A DNA stretch of 64,000 nucleotides from Geminicoccus roseus DSM 18922 (GCF_000427665.1 NZ_KE386572.1:3596373-3660372); one strand, 5' to 3'. Counted from the first letter of the stretch, positions 50,961 through 60,021 are shown. A program made the numbers and translations. The notes: generated by a model from the sequence alone, not told the origin.

Positions 50961-53900
50961 GGATCCAGGCGATCCGGGGCCAGAACCTCGCCAGCCTCGC
51001 CCAGCCCTTCGAGGTCGACTTCGAGGCGGAGCCGATCCGCACCGCCGGGATCCTGGCGATCGCCGGGCCGACCGGGGCCGGCAAGTCGACCCTCTTGGAC
51101 GCGATGTGCCTGGCGCTGTTCGACGAGCTGCCGCGCTTCGACCATGCCGACAAGCAGGCAAGGATCGGCCAGGCGGGCGGCGACGAGGCCGGGGCGCAGG
51201 CCTACAACGACGTGCGCAATGTCCTGCGCCACGGTGCTGCCGAGGGCTTTGCCGAGGTCGATTTCGTGGGCCAGGACCGGCGCTCCTACCGGGCGCGCTG
51301 GCAGGTGCGCCGCGCGCGCGGCAAGGCGGACGGCAAGCTTCAGCAGCAGACCGTCACCCTGACCGATCTGCAGACCGGCCAGCCGATCGGCGACAAGAAG
51401 ACCGACACGCTGGCCGAGATCGCCAGGCGGGTCGGGCTGAGCTTCCAGCAGTTCCGCCGCTCGGTGCTGCTGGCCCAGGGCGATTTCGACACCTTCATCA
51501 AGGCGGACGCCAAGTCGCGCGCTGAGCTCCTGGAGCGGATCACCGGCACCCAGATCTATGCCGAGCTGTCCAGGGCGGCGTTCGAGCGCAGGAAGGCGGA
51601 GCAGCAGGCGATCAAGCTGCTGGAGGACCGGGGTGCGGAGATCCGGCCGCTGGAGCCGGACGCGCGCATAGCACTGGAGGCGGCCGAGCAGGAGGCCGCC
51701 GCCGCGCTGGCGGCGCTCGACCGGGAGCGGAGCGAGCTGTCCAAGGCCTCGGCCTGGCACGGAGCCTGTGCCCGGCTGAAGGCCCGGGTGGCCGAGGCCG
51801 AGGAAGCGCTGCGCGCCGCCGTCCAGGCGGACGAGGCCCTGGCCCCGGCCCGGGCGGAGCTGGAGGCCGGCGAGCGCGCCTTCGCGCTGCGGGCGGAATG
51901 GGACGATGCCGGGCGCTGCGCTGCCGAGCTGCGGGAACGGCAGGAGGCCATGGAGGCGGCTGGACAGGCCGCCCGGACCGCCGCTGCCGGCGAGGCGGCG
52001 GCCAATGCCGCGCGCGGGCAGGCGGAGCGGGAGCTGGCGGAGCGGCGCACCGAGGCCCAGCGGTTGGCACCCTTGCTGCAGCAAGCGCTGGGCCTGGACC
52101 AGCAGCTGGCGGCGGCGCTGGCCGAGACGGCCGAGGCCACCGCGGAGCATTGTCGGCGCCAGGACGCGCTCGGGGCCGGCGAGGCGGAGGCGGAAAGGAT
52201 CCGGGCTGCTGAAGGCGAGGCGGCAGCCCGGCGCGACGAGCACCAGGCCTGGCTGGAGCAGCACGGCGCGCTGGCGCTCCTGGCGCCGCGCCTGGACGAG
52301 GTGCTGCGCGACCTGGAGACGGCGGCCGGGCTGGAGGCAGGCATCGCCAAGCTGGCCGGCCAGGCGCTGGCCGGGCAGGAGGCGAGCGCGGCCCGGGCGG
52401 CGGAACGCGCCCATAAAGAGGACGAGGCGCGGCTTCTGGAGAACCAGGCCCTAGCGCTGGGCCGGGAGATCCAGGCCGCGCGCGCGCAGGCCAGGGAGAT
52501 CGACCGTGCCCGGGTGCAGGCGCGGCTGGAGCAGGCGGGTAGCGCGGTCCACCAGCTGGAGGCGCTGGCCGAGGCCGGGCAGGGGGTGCGCCGTGCCGAC
52601 GAGGCGCTGGCGCAGCTCCAGGCCAGCGCTGCGCGCGATGCCGGGCGCGCGGACAAGGCGCAGGCGGAGCTGGGCAAGGCGCAGGCGGAGCTGCCGGTCG
52701 CCAAGGCGCGGCTGGACGAGGCGCGGCGCGGCCGCGACCTGTCCGAGGCCGCCGCCGGGCAGCAGGCCGAGCATCTGCGCACCCTGCTGGTGCCGGGCCA
52801 GCCCTGCCCGGTCTGCGGGTCGCGCAAGCATGGCGAGGTGCAGATCGACGCGGTGCTGGCGATGCTGGCGGAGGCCGACCGGGTGCGGGTGCAAGAGCTG
52901 GAGGAGGCGGTCGGGGAACTGCAGCGCCTCGGCAGCGCGGCCACGGCCCGGCTGGAGGAGATCGCCGCGGGTGAGGCCGAGCGGGCTGCGCGCGCCGAGG
53001 CCGCGACGAGCGACCGGCAGCGGGCAGAAGCGCGCTTTGCCGCGGCGCGCCTGGAGCTGGAGCCGATCCTGCGGGCACTGGACGGCGCCCTGCCGGAGCC
53101 GCCGGGGGAGCCCGCCGCGTGCGATGCCGACAGCCTGGCGCCGCACTTGGCCGCGGCCAGGCGGCTGCGCCAGGAGGCCGCCGCGGGACTGGAACGGCTG
53201 GAGGAGCTGGAGGAGGCGCTGCGCGCCCGCCAGGGGGAACAGGAGGCCTGCCGCTCGGCGAAGGAGGCGGTCGACCAGTGGCTGCGCCAGGACAGCGAGC
53301 GGAGCCAGAGCCTGCTGCTGGAGGAGAGGGCGGTCCAGGAACGGCTGCAGGCCGCGCGGGACCGCCAGACCCTGCTGCTCGACCGGCTGGACGGGATCCT
53401 GCTGGGACCGGTGCCGGACTGGCGGGAGCACTGCCGCCAGGATCCGGCGGCCCTGGCGGAGAACTGCCGGCAGCAGGTGCTGGAATGGGGGCAGCGCAGC
53501 CTGGCGCTGCGGGAGCTGGAGGGCGAGATCGCGAAGCTCGGCGCGGAGCTTCGTGCCTGCGAGGCGGTGCTGGTCCACCAGCGCCAGGCGGTGACGGAGG
53601 CGGGGGGCCTGCGGGAGCGGGCGGAGCGGCATGAGGCAGCGACCCGCGCCGCGCGGGCCCAGCTGCTTGACGGGCGGAAGGTGGCCGAGGTCGAGGCGGA
53701 GCGGGACGAGAAGCTGGCCCGGGCGGAGCAGGCGGTGAGCCTGGCCGCGGCGCAGGCGAGCCAGGCGGTGCAGGTCCGCGCCACGTGCGCCGAGGCAGAG
53801 AGCCAGGCCGGACGCGCCCTGGAGGCGGCGCGCTCGGCCTGCACGACCGCTGAGGCCAGGCTGGAGGCAGCACTCGCCGCGCGCGGGCTTGGCCGCGACC

Positions 53901-54727
53901 AGGTGCAGGCGGCGCTGGCCAAAGGCGAGGGCTGGCTGGCGGACGAGCGGGCGCGGCTGGAGGCGGCCAGGCGCACGCTGGAGGGTTGCCAGATGGCGCT
54001 GTCCGAGCGGGCGGACGCGCTGGCCGAGCATGAGCGCTCCGAGCCGCCCGCCTGGAACGCCGAGGAGGTCGAGGAAGCCACGGTCCTGCTGGAGGCCAGG
54101 CGCGGCTCGGCCGAGAGCGCCTACCATGCGCACCGGGCGGAACTGGAGCGCGACCGGCGGGTCCGGGCCGAGCAGGCCGATCTTCTGGCGCAGATCGAGG
54201 CGCGTCGGGCCGAGGCCGATGTCTGGCTGCGCCTGGCCGACCTGATCGGCTCGGCGGACGGCACGAGGTTCCGCCGCTATGCCCAGAACCTGACCCTGGT
54301 CCAGCTCCTGCATCTCGCCAACCGGCACCTGGCCGAACTGAACCCGCGCTACGAGCTGGAGCGGGCGCCGGGCGGGGACCTGGTGCTGCAGGTGGTCGAC
54401 CGCTACATGGCCGACGAGGTGCGCGGCGTGCACAGCCTGTCGGGCGGCGAGCGCTTCCTGGTCAGCCTGGCCCTGGCGCTGGGCCTGGCCAGCCTGTCGT
54501 CCGGCCACGGCATCCAGGTGGAGAGCCTGTTCATCGACGAGGGCTTTGGCGCGCTGGACGCCAACAGCCTGAGCCTGGCGGTCTCGGTCCTGGAGCGCCT
54601 CCAGGCGACCGGGCGCCGGGTCGCGGTGATCAGCCATGTCGAGGAGCTGAAGGAGCGGATCGCGGTCAAGGTCCAGGTGCTGCCCCAGGGGGGAGGGCGG
54701 AGCACGGTGGAGGTGACGGCGTCCTGA
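50957..54727 (+). CDS. sbcC: Exonuclease subunit SbcC (SMC-like ATPase)
   Basis: 1256 residues. Walker A GPTGAGKST at 38-46; a very long Ala/Glu/Arg-rich coiled coil; a zinc hook CPVC near residue 616; then signature LSGGERFLVSLALALG and Walker B ESLFIDEGFGALD near the C-terminus. It forms the SbcCD (Mre11-Rad50-like) complex with SbcD. It is longer than E. coli SbcC (about 1050), mostly through the coiled coil. The extreme GC and Ala/Arg content create many spurious antisense frames. Confidence 0.96.
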   Translation: MRIQAIRGQNLASLAQPFEVDFEAEPIRTAGILAIAGPTGAGKSTLLDAMCLALFDELPRFDHADKQARIGQAGGDEAGAQAYNDVRNVLRHGAAEGFAEVDFVGQDRRSYRARWQVRRARGKADGKLQQQTVTLTDLQTGQPIGDKKTDTLAEIARRVGLSFQQFRRSVLLAQGDFDTFIKADAKSRAELLERITGTQIYAELSRAAFERRKAEQQAIKLLEDRGAEIRPLEPDARIALEAAEQEAAAALAALDRERSELSKASAWHGACARLKARVAEAEEALRAAVQADEALAPARAELEAGERAFALRAEWDDAGRCAAELRERQEAMEAAGQAARTAAAGEAAANAARGQAERELAERRTEAQRLAPLLQQALGLDQQLAAALAETAEATAEHCRRQDALGAGEAEAERIRAAEGEAAARRDEHQAWLEQHGALALLAPRLDEVLRDLETAAGLEAGIAKLAGQALAGQEASAARAAERAHKEDEARLLENQALALGREIQAARAQAREIDRARVQARLEQAGSAVHQLEALAEAGQGVRRADEALAQLQASAARDAGRADKAQAELGKAQAELPVAKARLDEARRGRDLSEAAAGQQAEHLRTLLVPGQPCPVCGSRKHGEVQIDAVLAMLAEADRVRVQELEEAVGELQRLGSAATARLEEIAAGEAERAARAEAATSDRQRAEARFAAARLELEPILRALDGALPEPPGEPAACDADSLAPHLAAARRLRQEAAAGLERLEELEEALRARQGEQEACRSAKEAVDQWLRQDSERSQSLLLEERAVQERLQAARDRQTLLLDRLDGILLGPVPDWREHCRQDPAALAENCRQQVLEWGQRSLALRELEGEIAKLGAELRACEAVLVHQRQAVTEAGGLRERAERHEAATRAARAQLLDGRKVAEVEAERDEKLARAEQAVSLAAAQASQAVQVRATCAEAESQAGRALEAARSACTTAEARLEAALAARGLGRDQVQAALAKGEGWLADERARLEAARRTLEGCQMALSERADALAEHERSEPPAWNAEEVEEATVLLEARRGSAESAYHAHRAELERDRRVRAEQADLLAQIEARRAEADVWLRLADLIGSADGTRFRRYAQNLTLVQLLHLANRHLAELNPRYELERAPGGDLVLQVVDRYMADEVRGVHSLSGGERFLVSLALALGLASLSSGHGIQVESLFIDEGFGALDANSLSLAVSVLERLQATGRRVAVISHVEELKERIAVKVQVLPQGGGRSTVEVTAS

Positions 54728-54733
54728 GCCGGC

Positions 54734-55507
54734 TCAGTCGAGGATCGCCACGGCCCGGGTCCAGCCGGCCGAGGCGGCGCGGATCTTGACCGGGAAGCAG
54801 CTCACCACAAAGCCGGTGGCGGGCAGCGCCTCCAGGTTGTGCAGCTTCTCCAGGTGGCAGTAGCCGATCTCCCGCCCGGCCTTGTGGCCCTCCCAGATCA
54901 GGCCGGCGTCGCCGGTCTCCTGGTAGCGCTGCTTGGTGTGCACGAACGGCGCGTCCCAGCTCCAGCCGTCGGTGCCGGTCACCCGCACCCCCTGTTCCAG
55001 CAGGAACAGGGTGGCCTCGCGGCCCATGCCGCAGCCGGCCGCGACATAGTCCGGGCTGCCATAGGCGGCGCCGGCGCGGGTGTTGACCACCACGATCTCC
55101 AGCGGGGCCAGGCGGTGGCCGATCCGCTCCAGTTCCGCCGCCACTTCCGCGGCGCCGACCACGTGCCCGTCGGGCAGGTGGCGGAAGTCGAGCTTCACGC
55201 CCGGCTGGAAGCACCAGTCCAGCGGCACCTCGTCGATGGTGATCGCGCGCCTGCCGCCATCCATGGTCGAGGCGAAGTGATAGGGCGCGTCCAGATGGGT
55301 GGCGTTGTGGGTGGAGAGGCGGATCCATTCCAGCGCCCAGCCCTCGCCATCGGGCAGCTCGTCCTCGCGCAGGCCCGGGAAGAACCGGACGACATCCGCG
55401 GCGGTCTGGCGGTGGTCCAGATAGTCGATGCGCGGCTCGTAGCCCGGAGGATCGGCGGCGACGTCGTTCTCCAGGGGCACCGACAGGTCGATGATCCGGC
55501 GTGGCAT
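54734..55507 (-). CDS. Cyclase-family metal-dependent hydrolase (kynurenine formamidase-like)
   Basis: 257 residues from the ATG at 55507. DLSVPLEND at the start, the metal-binding [14 protein letters not shown] motif (HxGTHxDAP type, here HNATHLDAP), and [10 protein letters not shown] are characteristic of the cyclase/KynB family, which hydrolyses formamides or lactam-like rings. Compared with KynB (about 210 residues) it has extra segments, so substrate differs or is unknown. An in-frame ATG 24 bp upstream (55531) is possible. It converges with sbcC, 6 bp apart. Confidence 0.87.
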   Translation of the reverse strand: MPRRIIDLSVPLENDVAADPPGYEPRIDYLDHRQTAADVVRFFPGLREDELPDGEGWALEWIRLSTHNATHLDAPYHFASTMDGGRRAITIDEVPLDWCFQPGVKLDFRHLPDGHVVGAAEVAAELERIGHRLAPLEIVVVNTRAGAAYGSPDYVAAGCGMGREATLFLLEQGVRVTGTDGWSWDAPFVHTKQRYQETGDAGLIWEGHKAGREIGYCHLEKLHNLEALPATGFVVSCFPVKIRAASAGWTRAVAILD

Positions 55508-55599
55508 GAAGCGGCGACCTTTCCTGGCCATGCCCGGAGGGTAGCGCCGGCGCGGGCGGACGCCCAGCTGGCGCATGGCAGATAACCGTCCTGTGCATG

Positions 55600-55627
55600 T
55601 TGAAAAGACCCGCAGGCACCATATATC
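55600..55627 (+). promoter_or_regulatory. Sigma70-type promoter of the candidate small RNA
   Basis: TTGAAA (55600-55605), 16-bp spacer, TATATC (55622-55627). It is among the best -35/-10 pairs found in the window, in an unusually AT-rich patch. It reads away from the cyclase gene into the intergenic region. Confidence 0.6.
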
Positions 55628-55633
55628 GCATTG

Positions 55634-55796
55634 CAGCAAGGCGGCCGTCCGGGACGCCTCGCAGGCCGGCAGGGTCGAGCGCAGCTCTCCTGGCGGCAGG
55701 TCCGATCTGATCGGGCCGGCGGGCTTCGGTCCGTTTTCCGGGCATTTAGCCTCCCTGATCTACTCGGCCGGGTCTTCGGACCCGGCCACTTTTTTT
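55634..55796 (+). ncRNA. Candidate small RNA of about 160 nt
   Basis: Bounded by a sigma70-type promoter (55600-55627) and a strong intrinsic terminator (55766-55796), with no plus-strand gene between. An internal hairpin GGTCCGATC/GATCGGGCC is seen near 55707-55726. Two pyrimidine-rich stretches, CTCTCCT (near 55685) and GCCTCCC (near 55749), could pair with Shine-Dalgarno sequences, as in alphaproteobacterial anti-SD small RNAs. It does not obviously match 6S RNA, SRP RNA or RNase P RNA. Existence is inferred; the 5' end is estimated. Confidence 0.55.
55766..55796 (+). terminator. Rho-independent terminator with UUCG tetraloop
   Basis: GGCCGGGTC (55766-55774), TTCG loop, GACCCGGCC (55779-55787), then AC and TTTTTTT (55790-55796). 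The T-run is on the plus strand, where no annotated gene precedes it closely. Confidence 0.92.
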
Positions 55797-55825
55797 GCGC
55801 CGCGTTCCGGGGGAGGGACGGGAGG

Positions 55826-56224
55826 TCAAGGAGTGTCGGGGCAGCGGTGCTGGATCAGGTCCCAGCGGTTGCCGAACGGGTCGGACCAGACCACGACCCG
55901 GCCATAGTCCTCGTCGCGCGGGTCTTCCTCGATGCGGGCGCCAGCCGCCCGGAGCCGCGCCAGATCCGCCTCGAAATCGTCGGTTTCCAGGAACAGCCAG
56001 ACGCGGCCGCCGCCCTGGGCGCCGATCGCCGCTTCCTGCCGGTCCCCGACCGCGCGGGCCAGGAGGATCTCGGTCTCGGCACCGGGCGGGGCGATGCGGA
56101 CCCAGCGCTTGTCGTCGCCAAGGTGAGTGTCCTCGCGGCACTCGAAGCCGATCTGCCGGAAGAAGGCCAGCGCCTGGTCGTAGTCCGGGACCAGCAAGGC
56201 GAGATGGGCGATCCGCTCCGGCAT
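55826..56224 (-). CDS. VOC-family (glyoxalase/dioxygenase-like) protein
   Basis: 132 residues with the paired beta-alpha-beta-beta-beta layout: RIAHLALLVPDYDQALAFFRQIGFE then GGGRVWLFLETDDFEADLARLRAAGARIEEDPRDEDYGRVVVWSDPFGNRWDLIQ. Metal ligands are likely His7 and Glu in FLETDD or the final WDLI region. Function is not fixed; relatives act on glyoxals, antibiotics or as binding proteins. It starts 29 bp after the metF stop on the same strand. Confidence 0.88.
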   Translation of the reverse strand: MPERIAHLALLVPDYDQALAFFRQIGFECREDTHLGDDKRWVRIAPPGAETEILLARAVGDRQEAAIGAQGGGRVWLFLETDDFEADLARLRAAGARIEEDPRDEDYGRVVVWSDPFGNRWDLIQHRCPDTP

Positions 56225-56253
56225 GGACGCCGGTCCCGCCCGGTCCCCCTGGG

Positions 56254-57330
56254 TCAGGCGGCGGCGGCCATGGACGGCGGGACCAGATGGAGGTTGCAGC
56301 GGCCGAGCAGGCGGCAGACCGCGAGCGTCAGGTCAGCGCGGTTCAGCGCGTAGAGATGCAGCGCGTCGAACCCCTCGGCGACCAGCCGGCGGCACTGCTC
56401 GGCGGCGACCGTGGTGGCGACCATCCGGGCCAGGTCGGGCTGGTCGTCCAGGCCGTGGAACAGTTCCGCCAGCCAGGCCGGGATCGAGGCGCCGCACATG
56501 GAGCTGAAACGGCGGATCTGGGCAAAGGAATGGATCGGCATCACGCCCGGCACGATCGGCACGGTGATCCCGGCGGCCTGGCAGGCGTCGCGGAAGCGCA
56601 GGACCCGGTCGGTGTCGAAGCAGTACTGGGTGATCAGCTGGGTGGCGCCGGCCTCGACCTTGGCGGCCAGGTGGCGCAGGTCGGTGGCGGCGTCGGCGGC
56701 CTCGGGATGGGTCTCGGGATAGCAGCCGGCGGCGATCGCGAACCGGCCGGCCGAGGACAGGCTGCGGATCAGCTCGGCGGCATAGGCATGGCCGTCCGGG
56801 CGCGGCCGGTAGGCCTTGCCGACGCCGTCGGCGGAATCGCCGCGCAGCGCCACCACCCGGTCGATGCCCAGCGCCGCGTAGCGCTCGGCCAGCGGCACCA
56901 CCTGGTCGCGGGCCAGGGCGGCCGCGGTGATGTGCGGGGCAACCGGCACGTCGAAGCGGGCGCGCAGCTCGGACACGGTCTGGAAGGTCGCCTCGACCTG
57001 GTCGCCGCCGCCAGCCCCGGAGGTGACGGTCAGGTGGTCGGGGGCGACCGCCACCAGCCGGCCGACCTCGGTGAAGAAGGCCTCGGTGGCGGGGCCGGTG
57101 CGCGGCGGGAACAGCTCGATCGACAGGCGCGGCTGCGGCAGGGGCTCGCCCAGCATCGGGAAGCGGCGGGCGAGCACGGGCTCCCGGTCGAACCGGGCGG
57201 CGGTGTTCTGGTCGGACATGCGCTGTTCCAGTTCGTGGGCGTCGATGATTCGGACGGCGCCGGGAGCGCCGGGGATGCGGACGGCGCCGGGGGCGCCGGC
57301 GGGACCGGCCGCCGGAGGGGTCGGGTTCAT
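56254..57330 (-). CDS. metF: 5,10-methylenetetrahydrofolate reductase
   Basis: 358 residues. LSIELFPPRT (about 67-76) holds the catalytic Glu of MetF, followed by VTSGAGGG, VVALRGDSADG and ITQYCFDTDRVLRFRDACQAAGITVPIVPGVMPI. It reduces methylene-THF to methyl-THF for methionine synthesis. The N-terminus is extended by about 37 residues with an APGAVRIPGAPGAVRI repeat if the coupled ATG at 57330 is used; MSDQNT at 57219 is the alternative. The start overlaps the regulator stop (ATGA). Confidence 0.93.
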   Translation of the reverse strand: MNPTPPAAGPAGAPGAVRIPGAPGAVRIIDAHELEQRMSDQNTAARFDREPVLARRFPMLGEPLPQPRLSIELFPPRTGPATEAFFTEVGRLVAVAPDHLTVTSGAGGGDQVEATFQTVSELRARFDVPVAPHITAAALARDQVVPLAERYAALGIDRVVALRGDSADGVGKAYRPRPDGHAYAAELIRSLSSAGRFAIAAGCYPETHPEAADAATDLRHLAAKVEAGATQLITQYCFDTDRVLRFRDACQAAGITVPIVPGVMPIHSFAQIRRFSSMCGASIPAWLAELFHGLDDQPDLARMVATTVAAEQCRRLVAEGFDALHLYALNRADLTLAVCRLLGRCNLHLVPPSMAAAA

Positions 57331-58331
57331 GCGATGGCCTCCGTGCGGCTCTGCGATGGCGGGAAGGGAAGGACCTGGGCGTCGTCCAGGCGCGCCGACC
57401 ACAGGACGGTGGTCAGGTCCTTGCCCTGGATGCGCACCGGCTCGTCGACGGCAAGGCCCAGCTCGGCCAGCCAGCCGGTCATCTCCGTGTCGGAGAACCC
57501 TAGGCGGCGGTGCTGGCGGTCCTGGCGCAAATCCTCGCGCTCGTGGCGGGCCAGGTCGACCACCACGATCCGGCCTTCGGGCGCCAGCACCCGGCGGGCC
57601 TCGGCCAGGGCCGCGAACGGGTCGTCGGCGAAATGCAGGACCTGGTGGAAGGTCACCGCCTTGAACGAGGCGTCGGGCAGGGGCAGCTGGTACATGTCGC
57701 CGTGGCGGACCTGGCAGTTGCGCGCCTCGCGGCGGTCCAGGTTGGCCCTCGCGATCTTCAGCATGTCCTGGGCGACGTCGACCCCCAGCCCGTAGCCGAT
57801 CCGGCTGGCCAGGAGTTGCAGGACCCTGCCGGTGCCGGTACCGATGTCGAGCAGGGACGGGGTGCTGACCCCCTCGAAGGTCTTCTGCAGGGCGGCATCG
57901 ATCGCCTGGGTCCCGGCCGGGTCGAGCTCGCGCTCCTCGTCCCAGGCCTTGGCGCGATGGTCGAACCAGGCCTCGGCGGCGCGGCGCCGGGCGGCGCGGA
58001 CCACTTCCAGGCGGCGGCGGTCGAGCTGGAGCAGGCTGTCGTCGGCGGGCAGCAGCCGGCAGATCGAGCGGGCGAGCCTGGCGCCCTCGCCGTCCTGGGC
58101 GCGGCGGTAGAACACCCAGCTGCCCTCGCGGAACCGGTCGAGCAGGCCGGCCTCGGCCAGGATCTTGAGGTGGCGGGAGATGCGCGGCTGCGACTGGCCC
58201 ATCACCTGGACCAGCTCGCTGACCGTCCACTCGCCCTGGGCGCACACCGCCAGGAGGCGCAGGCGCGAGGGATCGGCCGCGGCGGCGAGGCCGTCGAGCA
58301 GTCGGGCGAGTTCAGGGCCGGAAGCATCCAT
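57327..58331 (-). CDS. ArsR-family regulator fused to a SAM-dependent methyltransferase domain
   Basis: 334 residues. A winged-helix ArsR domain (about 8-95; VSELVQVMGQSQPRISRHLKILAEAGLL) is followed by a methyltransferase fold with LLDIGTGTGRVLQLL (about 160-174) and HFADDPFAALAEARRVLAPEGRIVVVDL. Such fusions lie beside metF/metH in many alphaproteobacteria and are thought to sense SAM or SAH and control the methionine cycle. It is translationally coupled to metF. A palindrome covers its own SD. Confidence 0.92.
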   Translation of the reverse strand: MDASGPELARLLDGLAAAADPSRLRLLAVCAQGEWTVSELVQVMGQSQPRISRHLKILAEAGLLDRFREGSWVFYRRAQDGEGARLARSICRLLPADDSLLQLDRRRLEVVRAARRRAAEAWFDHRAKAWDEERELDPAGTQAIDAALQKTFEGVSTPSLLDIGTGTGRVLQLLASRIGYGLGVDVAQDMLKIARANLDRREARNCQVRHGDMYQLPLPDASFKAVTFHQVLHFADDPFAALAEARRVLAPEGRIVVVDLARHEREDLRQDRQHRRLGFSDTEMTGWLAELGLAVDEPVRIQGKDLTTVLWSARLDDAQVLPFPPSQSRTEAIA

Positions 58332-58347
58332 CTCAGGTCTCCTGAGA
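58331..58347 (-). promoter_or_regulatory. Palindrome covering the Shine-Dalgarno of the ArsR-methyltransferase gene
   Basis: On the minus strand TCTCAGG-AGA-CCTGAGA is a perfect 7-bp inverted repeat; AGGAGA is the SD and the final A begins the ATG (58331). As RNA it would hide the RBS; as DNA it could be a repressor site. Confidence 0.6.
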
Positions 58348-58369
58348 CATATCTACATTTCTTTATATG
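58348..58369 (-). promoter_or_regulatory. Candidate operator CATAT-N12-ATATG upstream of the metF regulator
   Basis: An AT-rich inverted repeat with arms at 58348-58352 and 58365-58369, just upstream of the SD palindrome. Position and symmetry fit autoregulation by the ArsR domain. I have not matched it to a published SahR-type motif. Confidence 0.45.
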
Positions 58370-58634
58370 CTCTGGTCAAGCTGCCCGCACGGCCCCAGCC
58401 AACCATCGGGGCTGGAACGTCCAAGACGGCCTGCGCCAGGCGCGGCAGGATCAGGGACGCTGGCCAGGCGCGGCCGGCTGCCGCCCTGCGCCGGACCGCG
58501 GGTGGCAGGGCACACCCGCATCCCGAACCGGGCCAGTCCGACGCCCCCGCCTTGAAACCAGCGTAAGCCGCCCGTACTTCTGCCACGGGTCGGCGTGTAG
58601 CAATGACCCGACGATATCCTGCGTGTATGAGGCA

Positions 58635-59369
58635 ATGATGAGCCACCGTTGGCGTGTGACCAGGTCCGCCGCGATCCTGGCGGTTTCGGTCACTTTGGCC
58701 GGCTGTGCCACCGCCGCCGACCCGGATCCCTGGGAGCCGGTCAACCGCGCGATCTTCAGCTTCAACGAAGTCACCGACCAGATGTTCCTGGAGCCGGCGG
58801 CCAGGGGCTACCGCGCCGCCCTGCCGCAGCCGGTCCGCGACAGCATCGGCAACGTGCTGCACAACCTGCGCGAGCCGGCCTATGCGGTGAACGCGGCGCT
58901 GCAGGGCGAGCGCGACCAGTTCGGCACCTCGGTGGGGCGCCTGATCATCAACTCCACCCTGGGCATTGGCGGCCTGTTCGACGTGGCCTCGGCGTTCGGC
59001 TACCAGAAGGTCGAGACCCGCTTCGACAAGACCCTGCAGACCTGGGGAGTCGACCAGGGGCCCTACGTGGTCCTGCCGTTCTGGGGGCCGGACACGCTGC
59101 GCGGCGCGCTCGGCCGCATCCCCGACGCCTACATGAACCCGATCCAGTACCTGGACGGCGAGTGGCCCTGGATCACCCAGAACATCATGGAAGGGCTGGA
59201 CTTCCGCTATCGCAACATCGAGACGATCGACGATCTGCGCCGCGGCAGCATCGACATGTACGCCACGGTCCGCTCGATCTACCTGCAGCGGCTCAAGGCG
59301 GGCACGCTCGCCGACGGGCCGGATGCCCAGTACGACGCCATCTTCGAGGAAGACCAGAATGTCGAATGA
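58635..59369 (+). CDS. mlaA: MlaA/VacJ-family outer-membrane lipoprotein
   Basis: 244 residues. Signal with lipobox LAGC (Cys at about 23). DPWEPVNRAIFSFNEVTDQMFLEPAARGYR, NLREPAYAVNAALQG and FDKTLQTWGVDQGPYVVLPFWGP are the diagnostic MlaA segments. It removes phospholipids from the outer-membrane outer leaflet and hands them to MlaC. The start is the first of two tandem ATGs. It overlaps mlaC by 11 bp. MlaFED genes are not in the window. Confidence 0.95.
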   Translation: MMSHRWRVTRSAAILAVSVTLAGCATAADPDPWEPVNRAIFSFNEVTDQMFLEPAARGYRAALPQPVRDSIGNVLHNLREPAYAVNAALQGERDQFGTSVGRLIINSTLGIGGLFDVASAFGYQKVETRFDKTLQTWGVDQGPYVVLPFWGPDTLRGALGRIPDAYMNPIQYLDGEWPWITQNIMEGLDFRYRNIETIDDLRRGSIDMYATVRSIYLQRLKAGTLADGPDAQYDAIFEEDQNVE

Positions 59370-60021
59370 GCAGGTCCGCCTGGCCGGGCTGAGCCGTCGC
59401 CTGCTGCTGTCGGGCGCCGCGGCGCTGGCCGTGCTGGCGACGCTGCCGATCGGGCCGGCCCGGGCGCAGGACGCCGCGCAGGCCTTCATGGACGATGTCG
59501 GCCAGCAGGTCGTCCAGATCTTCCAGACGCCGGACCTGAACGACAAGCAGCGGCTCGACCGGCTGGTGGAGATCCTGGACGCCAGCGTCGACTTCGAGAT
59601 CGTGGCGCGGCTGGTGACCGGGCGCTACTGGCGCCAGGCGACGCCCGAGCAGCAGGCGGAATATGTCGAGCTGTTCCGCGAGTTCACCATCCAGACCATC
59701 GCCTCGCAGCTGCGCAACTATGGCGGCGAGACCTACCAGATCACCGGCGGCCGGGCAGTCGACGACCGCGACACCGTGGTGTCCAGCAAGATCGTGCGCG
59801 GAGCGGGCCAGCCGCCCGCCAATGTCGACTGGCGGATCCGGCAGACCGACAACGGTTTGAAGATCATCGACGTGGTGGGCGAGGGCGTCTCGGCGGTGGT
59901 GACCTGGCGCCAGGAATATGGCGAGATCCTGGACCGCAGCGGCTTCGACGGGCTGATCGCGCGGCTCAAGGAGCAGATCGCGGCGCGCAGCCAGACGGGC
60001 CTGCCGCCCCGAGAACTTTGA
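59359..60021 (+). CDS. mlaC: MlaC/Ttg2D-family phospholipid-binding protein
   Basis: 220 residues with a Tat-like or Sec signal (LSRRLLLSGAAALAVLATLPIGPARA, cleavage at about 36). FEIVARLVTGRYWRQATPEQQAEYVELFREF and IIDVVGEGVSAVVTWRQEYGEIL are MlaC hallmarks. It ferries lipid between MlaA and the inner-membrane MlaFEDB complex. Its 3' end overlaps the convergent GNAT gene by 56 bp. Confidence 0.95.
   Translation: MSNEQVRLAGLSRRLLLSGAAALAVLATLPIGPARAQDAAQAFMDDVGQQVVQIFQTPDLNDKQRLDRLVEILDASVDFEIVARLVTGRYWRQATPEQQAEYVELFREFTIQTIASQLRNYGGETYQITGGRAVDDRDTVVSSKIVRGAGQPPANVDWRIRQTDNGLKIIDVVGEGVSAVVTWRQEYGEILDRSGFDGLIARLKEQIAARSQTGLPPREL

Noticed and set aside
51556-54081. Very long antisense ORFs across sbcC
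   Set aside because: They are Ser/Ala/Arg or Pro-rich shadows of the GC-rich coiled-coil coding sequence, with no family features.
55634-55796. 6S RNA or SRP RNA
   Set aside because: No long closing stem with a central bubble and no SRP Alu/S-domain motif was recognisable; only promoter, internal hairpin and terminator support an RNA.
58332-58634. SAM or SAH riboswitch upstream of the metF regulator
   Set aside because: No conserved aptamer core was found; only short palindromes at the start site are visible.
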